64,000 nt of DNA. Origin: Clostridia bacterium. GTDB lineage: Bacteria > Bacillota > Clostridia > Christensenellales > Aristaeellaceae. Shown piece by piece: positions 46,152 to 54,167 of this stretch; the stretch's first letter is position 1; every line of letters starts with the position of its first letter. The notes beneath the pieces were generated by a model. The model was not told the DNA's origin. It searched no databases and was given only the letters and a program-made list of their open reading frames with translations. The stretch spans positions 1-64,000 of the forward strand of contig JAUMVG010000004.1 of assembly GCA_030530315.1 (NCBI GenBank), given 5' to 3'. The position numbers were made by a program, and so were the translations under genes.

Positions 46152-47165
46152 TCACGCCTTCTGGGGCTTCTTCGCCCGCGGCAGCTTCAGCCCGAACAGG
46201 CCGCCCTGCCCCATGCGGGTGTTCAGCACCAGCACCACCAGCAGCAGGCCGCCCCAGATGAGGCTGGCGTAGTAGGTGTTCAGGTTCGGGAACATGTTCA
46301 CGCCGGTGGCGATGATCTGGATGGTGACGATGGCGATCAGCACATTGCCGATCTTGCCCATGCCGCCGTCCGGCAACACGCCCGCCAGCACCAGGATCAG
46401 TATGCAGCGCATCACGTAGGAGGTGCCGTAGTCGGCCTTGGCGCTGGCCATGGTGTTCACCATCAGCAGGCAGCCGATGCAGCAGATCACGTCGCAGAGC
46501 ACGTAGGTGCCCACCACCATGCGCTTGGTGTTGATGGCGGAGAACTGGGCCGCCTTGATGTTGGTGCCCACCATGTACAGCTTCTCGCCATACACGGTGT
46601 GGTTCAGCAGGAACCAGCACAGGGCGAAGATCAGCAGGAAGATCAGCAGCGGCACGGGCAGGAAGCCCATGAGGTACTTGTGGCCGATCTCCGTGTACAG
46701 GGCCGGCAGGCCCTTGACGGTGTTGCCGCTGGTGAGAGCCACGGACAGGCCCGTCCAGACCAGCTGCATGGCGATGGTGGCCATCACCGGCGGGATGTCC
46801 AGCTCGCTGACCAGCAGGCCGTTGATCAGCCCGCCCACCACGGCGATGCCCAGAGCGATCAGTATGCCCACCAGGATCACGCCGCCGGCGGGACTGTCGG
46901 CGTGGGCGGCCATGTACTGCACGGCCATGATGGTGGCGAAATCGCCCAGGGCCATGAAGGACATATCCATCTTACCGCAGATGAAGCAAAACATCAAGCC
47001 CAGCGTCACCACGCCGTACTCCGGGAACTGCATGGCGATGCCCAGCCACACGTCGCCCTTCCACAGCATCGCGCCCTTCAGGACCGTGAAGAACAGCAGC
47101 ACCACAGCCATCAGGCCCAGCAGCATAAAGGTATAGCTGTGCTTTTCAAGCGTCTTCGATTTCAT
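46152..47165 (-). CDS. Sugar ABC transporter permease (RbsC/RhaQ/LsrD-like)
   Basis: 337-residue permease with about ten helices, family BPD_transp_2: FPEYGVVTLGLMFCFICGKMDMSFMALGD, ISELDI-like VSELDIPPVMATIAMQLVWTGL, and VLAGVLPDGGMGKIGNVL near the C-terminus. It is 13 bp after a second permease of the same family, giving a heterodimer as in the rhamnose and AI-2 (Lsr) importers rather than the ribose RbsC homodimer. Substrate preference is inferred from the binding protein and RhaM. Confidence 0.88.
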   Translation of the reverse strand: MKSKTLEKHSYTFMLLGLMAVVLLFFTVLKGAMLWKGDVWLGIAMQFPEYGVVTLGLMFCFICGKMDMSFMALGDFATIMAVQYMAAHADSPAGGVILVGILIALGIAVVGGLINGLLVSELDIPPVMATIAMQLVWTGLSVALTSGNTVKGLPALYTEIGHKYLMGFLPVPLLIFLLIFALCWFLLNHTVYGEKLYMVGTNIKAAQFSAINTKRMVVGTYVLCDVICCIGCLLMVNTMASAKADYGTSYVMRCILILVLAGVLPDGGMGKIGNVLIAIVTIQIIATGVNMFPNLNTYYASLIWGGLLLVVLVLNTRMGQGGLFGLKLPRAKKPQKA

Positions 47166-47178
47166 TGCGTCGCCCTCC

Positions 47179-48198
47179 TTAATGCTTCTGGCGCTTGGCC
47201 TGCAGGGCCGACACGGTGACGCCGACCAGAATCACCAGGCCGTTGAAGAACTGCTGCCAGTAGGTGTCGATGCCCAGGATCAGCATGGAGTTGGAGACCA
47301 GGGAAATGATGCCCACGGCCACCACGGTCCCGAACACCGTGCCCTCGCCGCCGTAGATCGAAGCGCCGCCCAGGATCACGGCGGGGATGATGGTCATCTC
47401 CTTGCCCACCATAGCCTTGGGAATGGACTGGCTCTCCATGCACACGCGGATCATGCCGATGAAGCCCGCCAGCGCGCCCACCGCGGAATACAGCAGGAAC
47501 TTGGTGCGCTTGACATTGTAGCCGGCGCGCTCGGCGGAGACCTCGTTGCCGCCGATGGCGTACAGCGCCCGGCCGAACATCGTCTTGTTCAGTATGAACG
47601 ACACGATGGCGCACAGCGCGATCAAAAACAGCACCATGGCCGACAGGGTGAAGCGGATGCCGCTGGCCGGGTCGGCGCTCTGGAAGATATACAGCTTGCC
47701 GAAGGCCTTAAAGCCCTCGGGCAGCGTGGAGGTGATCTCCTTGAGCTTCAAGAGGCCCATGGAGATGCCGGTGAAGAAGGTCTGCGTGCCCAGGGTGACG
47801 ATCATCGTGTTCAGCTTGAAGTTGGCAATGATCCAGCCGTTCAGCATGCCCAGCACCCAGCCGATGGCCATGGCCAGCAGCAGGCCCGCGATGGGGCTGC
47901 TCTGGCACCAGCCGTTGTTCAGGCACAGCGTGGTGGTCAGCGAGTAGGACAGGGCCGCGATGGCCGGGAAGGACAGGTCGAAGCCGCCGGAGATCATGAC
48001 CACCAGCGAGCACATGGCGAACATGCCATCCACCACCATCGTGCGCAGCACCGTGACGTTCAGGCGGGTGAACACCCCCGGCAGCGCGATCAGCTTGCCG
48101 CCCGAGCGCACCTGCACCAGCCCGATCAGCAGGATCAGCACGATGAGCATGTAGAATTCAGTCCTGCGCGTCATGCGCTTCAGCTTTGCCGTATTCAT
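47179..48198 (-). CDS. Sugar ABC transporter permease (RbsC/RhaP/LsrC-like)
   Basis: 339-residue permease: VDGMFAMCSLVVMISGGFDLSFPAIAALSYSL is the GG-D-L-S family core, followed by NFKLNTMIVTLGTQTFFTGI, GRALYAIGGNEVSAERAGYNV (coupling loop) and VILGGASIYGGEGTVFGTVVAVG. Paired with the preceding permease and the ATPase 12 bp upstream, it forms the membrane part of a deoxysugar-type importer. Confidence 0.89.
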   Translation of the reverse strand: MNTAKLKRMTRRTEFYMLIVLILLIGLVQVRSGGKLIALPGVFTRLNVTVLRTMVVDGMFAMCSLVVMISGGFDLSFPAIAALSYSLTTTLCLNNGWCQSSPIAGLLLAMAIGWVLGMLNGWIIANFKLNTMIVTLGTQTFFTGISMGLLKLKEITSTLPEGFKAFGKLYIFQSADPASGIRFTLSAMVLFLIALCAIVSFILNKTMFGRALYAIGGNEVSAERAGYNVKRTKFLLYSAVGALAGFIGMIRVCMESQSIPKAMVGKEMTIIPAVILGGASIYGGEGTVFGTVVAVGIISLVSNSMLILGIDTYWQQFFNGLVILVGVTVSALQAKRQKH

Positions 48199-48210
48199 GT
48201 CCGCGCCTCC

Positions 48211-49695
48211 TTATCGAATGATGTCGAGGATGTTGTCCTCGGTGATCCTGTCGCCGGTCATCTCGCCCACCAGCCGGCCGTCCTTCATGACGATCACCCG
48301 GTTGCAGTTGACCACCACCTCCGCCAGGTCGTCGGAGATGATGATGACCGCCAGGCCCTGGTTCGCCAGCTCGTGCACCAGCGCGTGGATGTCCTGCTTG
48401 GCGCCGATGTCCACGCCCACGGTGGGGCCGTTGAGGATCAGCACGTCCAGGTCGTTGTTCAGCCACTTGGACAGCACGATCTTCTGCTGGTTGCCGCCGG
48501 AAAGGGTGGAGGCGTGCTTGTGGGCGTCGTCGGTGGCGATGGAGAACTTGCCCACCCATTCGTTGGACTTGTCGAACAGCTCGTCGTGGCGGATGGTGCC
48601 CAGCGCCCGGGTCAGCTGCTTCAGCGACGACAGCATGATGTTGTCGGCGATGGGCTGCCTGAGGCACAGGCCCTCGGTCAGCCGGTCCTCCGGCACGTAG
48701 CCGATACGCAGCTTCTGGGCCTGGATCGGGGAGGCGATCTTCACCGGCTTCCCGTTGAGCGCAATGGTGCCCCCATCCACCTTGCCCAGGCCGAACAGGC
48801 TCAGGGCCAGCTCCGTGCGGCCGGAGCCCAGCAGGCCCGTGATGCCCAGGATCTCGCCCTTGCGCAGCTCGAAGCTGACGTCCTCGTACTTGCCCTTCCA
48901 GGTCAAATGCTCCACCTGCAGCACGGGCTTTTCGGAGATGTTGGTGGGCACGAAGTAGTCGTCCACCAGCTCGCGGCCGGTCATGTAGTAGGTGAAGTCG
49001 CGCTTGGTCAGGCTCTTCGTCTCGCCGGAGTACACGTTTTTGCCGTTGCGCATGATGCACACGTCGTCGGAGATCTCGAAGATTTCCTCCGTCTTGTGGC
49101 TGATGAACATGATGGCGATGCCGGAATCCCGCAGCTGGCGCACCGTCTTGAACAGCGCGTCGACCTCCTTCTTGGTCAGGGCAGTGGTGGGCTCGTCCAT
49201 GATGATCAGCTTGGCGTTGAACAGCAGCGCGCGGCAGATGGCCACCAGCTGCTTGTCCGCCACGGAGAGGTCGCCCATCTTGGCGTACAGGTCGATGTCG
49301 TAGCCGATCTTGGAGAGGGCCTCCCGGGCCGTCTGCTCCCAGCGCTTCCGGTTGACGATCTTCCTGCCCGCGGTGATTTCGCTGTTGATGGCCAGGTTTT
49401 CCATGACCGTCAGGTTCGGGAAGATGGACAGGTCCTGATAGATGACCTGTATGCCCAGGCGCGTGGCCTCGGCAGGAGTGATGTGGTGGATGGGCTGGCC
49501 CTCGAAGTAGATCTCGCCGGCGTCGCGGGTATACACGCCGGAGATGATCTTCACCAGGGTCGACTTGCCGCACCCGTTTTCGCCGGCCAGGCACATGACC
49601 TTGCCGGGCCTGACCGCGAAATTGACGTTGTCCAGCGCGTGCACGCCGCCAAAGCGCTTGTCAATCCCGGTCATTTGAAGCAGGTATTCGGACAT
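48211..49695 (-). CDS. Sugar ABC transporter ATP-binding protein (RbsA/RhaT-like)
   Basis: 494-residue fused double ATPase. The first domain has Walker A GENGCGKSTLVKIISG, signature-region LSVADKQLVAICRAL and Walker B LIIMDEPTTAL. The second has GLLGSGRTELALSLFG, signature LSGGNQQKIVLSKWL and DVLILNGPTVGVD, where the second Walker B has Asn-Gly in place of the usual Asp-Glu; that site is probably catalytically weak, as often in this family. It powers the two permeases downstream. The start has AAGGAG upstream. Confidence 0.92.
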   Translation of the reverse strand: MSEYLLQMTGIDKRFGGVHALDNVNFAVRPGKVMCLAGENGCGKSTLVKIISGVYTRDAGEIYFEGQPIHHITPAEATRLGIQVIYQDLSIFPNLTVMENLAINSEITAGRKIVNRKRWEQTAREALSKIGYDIDLYAKMGDLSVADKQLVAICRALLFNAKLIIMDEPTTALTKKEVDALFKTVRQLRDSGIAIMFISHKTEEIFEISDDVCIMRNGKNVYSGETKSLTKRDFTYYMTGRELVDDYFVPTNISEKPVLQVEHLTWKGKYEDVSFELRKGEILGITGLLGSGRTELALSLFGLGKVDGGTIALNGKPVKIASPIQAQKLRIGYVPEDRLTEGLCLRQPIADNIMLSSLKQLTRALGTIRHDELFDKSNEWVGKFSIATDDAHKHASTLSGGNQQKIVLSKWLNNDLDVLILNGPTVGVDIGAKQDIHALVHELANQGLAVIIISDDLAEVVVNCNRVIVMKDGRLVGEMTGDRITEDNILDIIR

Positions 49696-49851
49696 GGCTG
49701 CATTGCTCCTTGCTTATAGTTTCGTAACCGCTGATGGCGTCCCGGCACGGTGCGCCGCGACCCCATCAGCGTTCACGTCAGTTACATGAACGAGGCAGGG
49801 AAATTTCCCTGCCTCGCTCGGTTTCGGGATTCGAGGCTTGTAATATTTCAA

Positions 49852-50853
49852 TTAGAAGCCGAAGGACTCCCAGTTGTCCACGGTGACCGCCAGGTAGCCG
49901 TCGCCATAGATGAAATCCTTGCCCTTGCCGTTGTCGGCGATGTGCACGGAGTGATAGCCTTCCTCGAGCAGGTCGGTGCCTTCCTCGATCTTCTCAACCT
50001 GGCCGTCGAACAGCGCCATGGCGCAGTTCAGCTGGACCTTCGCGGTAACGGAAGCGTCCCACAGGGCGACGGACTTCAGGGTGCCGCTGATCAGATAGTC
50101 GGAGACCTCGGCGGGCATGGCCACGGAGATGGCGAACATCTGGCCGGTCAGGCCCATCTCCTCAATGGCGCGGGCAGCGCCGGGAGCGTCGAAGGAGCCG
50201 GTGCCCAGAATGCCCTTCAGGTTCGGATACTTCTCCTTCAGCTGCATGGTCAGGTTGTAAGCTTCCTGAGCGTCGGAGTTGTCCTCAACGCGCTTGTCGT
50301 CCACCAGCACCATGTTCGGATAGGCTTCCTCGGCGCGGGCCACGGCGGCGTCCGCCCAGTTGTTCTGGGACTCCATGGTCATGGAGCCGACCATGGTGAT
50401 GTACTCGCCCTCTTCGCCCATCTGAGCGGCCAGCTCGTCCATCAGGAAGGCGCCCAGGCCGGCCTCGTCGAAGGCCTCGATGTCATAGTCGATGTTCTCC
50501 ATGCCGGAGGCCTCGGTGGCGATGACGATGATGCCCTTCTCGCGGGCCTGCTTGCAGATCTCCTCGCAGGCGTCGGGATCGTTGGGGGAGAAGCACAGGA
50601 TGTCGATGCCCTGGTTCACCAGGTCGGTCATGATCTGGACCTGCTCCGCGGCGTCCACGGTGGTGCCGCCCTTGTAGATGACGTCGATGCCGTTGTCCGC
50701 GGCCCACTGCTCAACGCCCTGCTGCACGTGATCCCACCAGGGCTGGCCGATGACCTTCGGCACGTAGGCGATCCTCGGGGCGCCCTCGGCGACTGCGGCA
50801 ACCAGCGACAGGATCATCATGATGGCCAGAACTGCTGCGACGATTTTCTTCAT
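49852..50853 (-). CDS. Sugar-binding protein (RhaS/LsrB-like)
   Basis: 333-residue exported periplasmic-binding-protein-like receptor: signal peptide MKKIVAAVLAIMMILSLVAAVAEG, then RIAYVPKVIGQPWWDHVQQG, VIYKGGTTVDAAEQVQIMTDL and INQG-type VNQGIDILCFSPNDPDA. The PKxxGxPWWD and GP/GGTTxDAAxQ arrangement is that of the rhamnose (RhaS) and AI-2 (LsrB) receptors rather than the ribose type. First gene of the nine-gene cluster, with GGAGGAAAC before the ATG. The receptor type agrees with the rhamnose mutarotase four genes on. The actual ligand is unknown. Confidence 0.88.
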   Translation of the reverse strand: MKKIVAAVLAIMMILSLVAAVAEGAPRIAYVPKVIGQPWWDHVQQGVEQWAADNGIDVIYKGGTTVDAAEQVQIMTDLVNQGIDILCFSPNDPDACEEICKQAREKGIIVIATEASGMENIDYDIEAFDEAGLGAFLMDELAAQMGEEGEYITMVGSMTMESQNNWADAAVARAEEAYPNMVLVDDKRVEDNSDAQEAYNLTMQLKEKYPNLKGILGTGSFDAPGAARAIEEMGLTGQMFAISVAMPAEVSDYLISGTLKSVALWDASVTAKVQLNCAMALFDGQVEKIEEGTDLLEEGYHSVHIADNGKGKDFIYGDGYLAVTVDNWESFGF

Positions 50854-51242
50854 GGTCTGTTTCCTCCTAACTTTTATATAATCCCCGCTCTCGGCGGAAA
50901 TCATCTCGTCCGGCGCGGGCCGATCCGCCCGCACATTATTAAATCCTTAACCCAATGATAGCAAACAAGGTTTGAAAATACTATAGACATTTCTAAGATG
51001 AAACTGTATAATTTTAAGGTGTTGGGGGTCACACCCGGTGATCCTCTACCGAGTTTGCTTTATGCAACTTAATTTCAACAATCTGCGATATTTGCGCAAT
51101 TCGCCGGTCTGAATTCTCAAATCCCGCGTTTTATCGGCCCGGACAAGGTTAAGAAACACCGCCGGTACCCCGGGCATCGATCGGGTCTGGGCGGCGCGAA
51201 GAGAGCGAATTTGTATATTTTTGATGCCGGAGGTGGAGCGGC
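50854..51242. promoter_or_regulatory. Divergent control region of the sugar/corrinoid cluster and araC-type gene
   Basis: 389 bp between the binding-protein gene (minus) and the AraC gene (plus), AT-rich around 50940-51100. A plus-strand TATAAT lies at 51008-51013. GGGGGTCACACCC at 51024-51037 is an imperfect palindrome that could bind a regulator. I could not fix a convincing minus-strand promoter. Confidence 0.5.
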
Positions 51243-52142
51243 GTGCGGAAGAACTACTACGCGGACGACCTGCAGAACAACATCGTGGGCACCTGTCCCC
51301 ATGAGTTTTTTTACATCGCGCCCCAGGAGATCGACCCCAACAACCTCTATATCCAGGTCAACCGGGCAGGCATCGCCATGCAGACGCCCTCGGACTTCCT
51401 CATCACCCGGGACGACACCTACCCCTACAGCATGATCCACTGCGTGCTCCACGGCCAGGGCTCGGTCTCCACCCGGGGGCACACCCACGCCGTGCACGCC
51501 CGGCAGGCCTTCGTGCTGACCAGCAACGAGGGGCACATGTACTCCTCCGATCCCCGGGACCCCATGGGCGTGGTGTGGGTGGAGTACGCCGGCGGAAACA
51601 GCGCCCAGCTGACCTCCCACATACTGGATTTGGGCGGCCCCGTGTACGACGGCCCTGTGTTCACCGACGTGGTCAACCTGTTGACCTCCATACTCTACCA
51701 GCCCCGGCAGGACGGCCCCGCCATCAGCCTGCTGCTGTACAACACGCTGATCACGCTGTGCAAGCAGGTGGACGTGGAGGCCAGCGGCCGCTCCGTGAAC
51801 CACGAGATTTTGAAGTACATCGACGAGAACATCGACCACCGGCTGACGCTGACGGAGATCTCCCAGGTGTTCGGCTACCATCCGGCCTACTTCTCCAGCC
51901 TGTTCTCCCGGACGACCGGCGTCACCTTCTCGAAGTACGTGATGAACCGCAAGATCAGCCACGCCTGCTACCTGCTGGAGACCACCGGCTGGTCCGTGGA
52001 ACGCATCGCCCAGGAGCTGGGCTTCTGCGACATCAGCCACTTCATCCAGCGCTTCAAGCACCTCAAGGGCGTCACCCCCATGGCCTACCGCGCCGGCAGC
52101 GTGCTCTACCAGAAAAAGCTGGTGGGCCGGAAGAAATACTGA
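51243..52142 (+). CDS. AraC-family transcriptional regulator
   Basis: 299-residue regulator. The N-terminal part is the AraC-type cupin (PHEFFYIAPQEIDPNNLYIQVNRAG, HCVLHGQGSVSTRGHTHAVHARQAFVL), expected to sense a sugar. The C-terminal part (about 190-290) has two helix-turn-helix units: RLTLTEISQVFGYHPAYFSSLFSR and SVERIAQELGFCDISHFIQRFKHLKGVTPMAYR. Start at GTG 51243, with GGAGGTGG upstream. Divergent orientation to the nine-gene cluster makes it the likely regulator of that cluster, responding to the imported substrate. Confidence 0.9.
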   Translation: MRKNYYADDLQNNIVGTCPHEFFYIAPQEIDPNNLYIQVNRAGIAMQTPSDFLITRDDTYPYSMIHCVLHGQGSVSTRGHTHAVHARQAFVLTSNEGHMYSSDPRDPMGVVWVEYAGGNSAQLTSHILDLGGPVYDGPVFTDVVNLLTSILYQPRQDGPAISLLLYNTLITLCKQVDVEASGRSVNHEILKYIDENIDHRLTLTEISQVFGYHPAYFSSLFSRTTGVTFSKYVMNRKISHACYLLETTGWSVERIAQELGFCDISHFIQRFKHLKGVTPMAYRAGSVLYQKKLVGRKKY

Positions 52143-52180
52143 CCTGGCCGGAAGAAGTGTCGACGCAGGCGCATATCCGG

Positions 52181-52209
52181 TTGCAATTCCCGTCGCGATG
52201 CACTATAAT
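52181..52209 (+). promoter_or_regulatory. Promoter of the dCMP deaminase gene
   Basis: TTGCAA (52181-52186), 17-bp spacer, TATAAT (52204-52209), 40 bp before the ATG. Confidence 0.82.
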
Positions 52210-52249
52210 AATAGAATAAACGGACATAATCCACAGAGGAGGGACGCGC

Positions 52250-52714
52250 ATGGACAAGTGGGACGCGCGGTTCATGGAGCTGGCGGGGGTCATCGCCCAG
52301 TGGGCCAGCTGCTACAAGCCGAACCGGAAGATCGGCGCGGTGATCGTGAAGAACAAGCGGATCGTGACCACGGGCTACAACGGCGCGCCGGCGGGCATCA
52401 AGACCTGCGTGGAGCGGGGCGAGTGCCTGCGGGAAAAGCTGGGCATCGCCTCGGGCACCCACCACGAGATCTGCTATGCCGTGCACGCGGAGCAAAACGC
52501 CATCATCCAGGCGGCGCGGCTGGGCAGCAGCATCGACGGCGCCACGCTGTACTGCACCCACCAGCCCTGCGTGCTGTGCGCGAAGATGATCGTCAACTCC
52601 GGCATCACCCGCGTGGTCTACCAGGAGGGCTACCCCGACGAGTTCTCGCTGCAAATGCTCAAGGAGGGCGGCGTGGCCCTGGAGCGCTACCAGCCGGAGG
52701 CGAAGGACGACTGA
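52250..52714 (+). CDS. Deoxycytidylate (dCMP) deaminase
   Basis: Zn enzyme turning dCMP to dUMP for thymidylate synthesis (ComEB family). 154 residues; His79-Ala-Glu81 in AVHAEQNAII and Cys107/Cys110 in HQPCVLCAKMI form the zinc site, and TGYNGAPAGIKTCVERGECLR is typical of dCMP rather than cytidine deaminases. The start has AGGAGG upstream. It precedes an M24 peptidase gene by 115 bp and may share its transcript. Confidence 0.92.
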   Translation: MDKWDARFMELAGVIAQWASCYKPNRKIGAVIVKNKRIVTTGYNGAPAGIKTCVERGECLREKLGIASGTHHEICYAVHAEQNAIIQAARLGSSIDGATLYCTHQPCVLCAKMIVNSGITRVVYQEGYPDEFSLQMLKEGGVALERYQPEAKDD

Positions 52715-52829
52715 GCCGGGCCCCCGCGGCGCCTTGGCGCGACACGCACGCTCAGAACCCCCTCGGCCCCGCGCCGCGGGGGTCTCGCAAGCCCATGGAT
52801 TCAATTAAACTAACTGAGGAGAATCGCCC

Positions 52830-53876
52830 ATGAATACCCAACGCATTGAAAAGGTCATCGAAAACATGCACGCCTGCGGGCTGAACCAGCTGATCGTCAC
52901 CAGCCCCGCCAACGTGTTCTATCTCACCGGCGTGTGGTGCGAGCCCTTCGAGCGCATGCTGGCGCTGCACGTGAAGGACGACGGCACGCTGAAGCTGTAC
53001 GCCAACAGGATGTTCGCCCTCCAGGGGCTGACAGACGTGCCCATGGTGGAGTACGAGGACACGGACGACTGCATCGCCGTGCTGGCCCCGGACATGCTGC
53101 CCGGCACCCTGGGCATCGACAAGACCTGGCCCAGCCACTTCACCATCCGGCTGATGCAGCAGCGCCCGGACATCCGCCCGGCCCTGGGCAGCCAACCGCT
53201 GGACGACGCCCGCCTGACCAAGGACGCCGAGGAGTTGGAGCTGATGCGGACCAGCTCGAGGATGAACGTGGAGGTCTGCACCCGGATCGGCCAGGCCCTG
53301 AAAGAGGGCGTCACCGAGAAGGAGATCCAGTCCCTCTACAACAAGATCGCCCTGGAGCTGGGCGCGTCCGGCCCCAGCTTCACGCCGCTGATCTGCTTCG
53401 GCAAAAACGGCGCCGAGCCCCACCACGACAGCGACAGCACGCCCCTCAGGCAGGGCGACACCGTGATCATGGACGTGGGCCTGCTGTGGAAGCACTACTG
53501 CAGCGACATGACCCGCACCGTGCACTTCGGCGAGGTCTCCGACGAGCAGAAGCGGGTGCACGACATCGTCACCGCCGCCAACCGCGCGGGCATCGCCGCC
53601 TGCCGCCCCGGCGTGAAGATGAAGGACATCGACCGCGCCGCCCGCAAGGTGATCGAGGACGCCGGCTACGGCCCTTACTTCACCCACCGCACCGGCCACG
53701 GCATCGGGCTGGACGAGCACGAGTTCCCGGACTGCTCCTCCGTCAGCGAGACCATCACCCGCCCCGGCATGATCTTCTCCATCGAGCCCGGCATCTACCT
53801 GCCCGGCAAGTTCGGCGTGCGGGTGGAGGACCTGGTGGTCATCACCGAGGACGGCTGCGAGGTCATCACCTGGTGA
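52830..53876 (+). CDS. M24-family Xaa-Pro aminopeptidase/dipeptidase
   Basis: Cytoplasmic metallopeptidase removing N-terminal residues before proline. 348 residues with a creatinase-type N-terminal domain (to ~130) and the pita-bread catalytic domain. The five metal ligands are visible: Asp215 (IMDVGLL), Asp226 (CSDMTRT), His290 (RTGHGIGLDEHE), Glu319 (FSIEPGIYL) and Glu333 (RVEDLV). TGAGGAG lies before the ATG. A terminator follows. Exact class (PepP or PepQ) is not certain. Confidence 0.92.
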   Translation: MNTQRIEKVIENMHACGLNQLIVTSPANVFYLTGVWCEPFERMLALHVKDDGTLKLYANRMFALQGLTDVPMVEYEDTDDCIAVLAPDMLPGTLGIDKTWPSHFTIRLMQQRPDIRPALGSQPLDDARLTKDAEELELMRTSSRMNVEVCTRIGQALKEGVTEKEIQSLYNKIALELGASGPSFTPLICFGKNGAEPHHDSDSTPLRQGDTVIMDVGLLWKHYCSDMTRTVHFGEVSDEQKRVHDIVTAANRAGIAACRPGVKMKDIDRAARKVIEDAGYGPYFTHRTGHGIGLDEHEFPDCSSVSETITRPGMIFSIEPGIYLPGKFGVRVEDLVVITEDGCEVITW

Positions 53877-53893
53877 ATTAAAGCGCAGGCAAA

Positions 53894-53935
53894 AGCCCCG
53901 GCCGAATCGCGCGATCCGGCCGGGGCTCTGTTTCT
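53894..53935 (+). terminator. Intrinsic terminator of the M24 gene
   Basis: AGCCCCGGCCG/CGGCCGGGGCT stem (53894-53904, 53917-53927), then CTGTTTCTTTC. Confidence 0.88.
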
Positions 53936-54015
53936 TTCGGCTCTTCACAGAAGATCGCGAATAACCCGAAAGATCCAAGCATTGTCTGTTTCAACGCTAC
54001 CGGCAGGCAAAACAC

Positions 54016-54087
54016 ACAGATCCTTCGCTCCGCTCAGGATGACTGCGAATTGAAGCCCTGTCATCCTGAGCGAAGCGAAGGATCTGT
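54016..54087. repeat. Dispersed GATCCTTCGC palindrome, copy 3
   Basis: Arms 54017-54042 (CAGATCCTTCGCTCCGCTCA...) and 54061-54086 pair with a single mismatch around an 18-nt loop. Lies between convergent genes (M24 peptidase and the Zn-repeat membrane protein), as do the copies at 3823 and 14898. Confidence 0.85.
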
Positions 54088-54167
54088 ACATATATCGGCT
54101 GACTGTATAGCGTTTATTCCCGCAGTTTTCCGTGAAGAGCCTTTCCTGCGCCTGTTTATGCTGTCCG

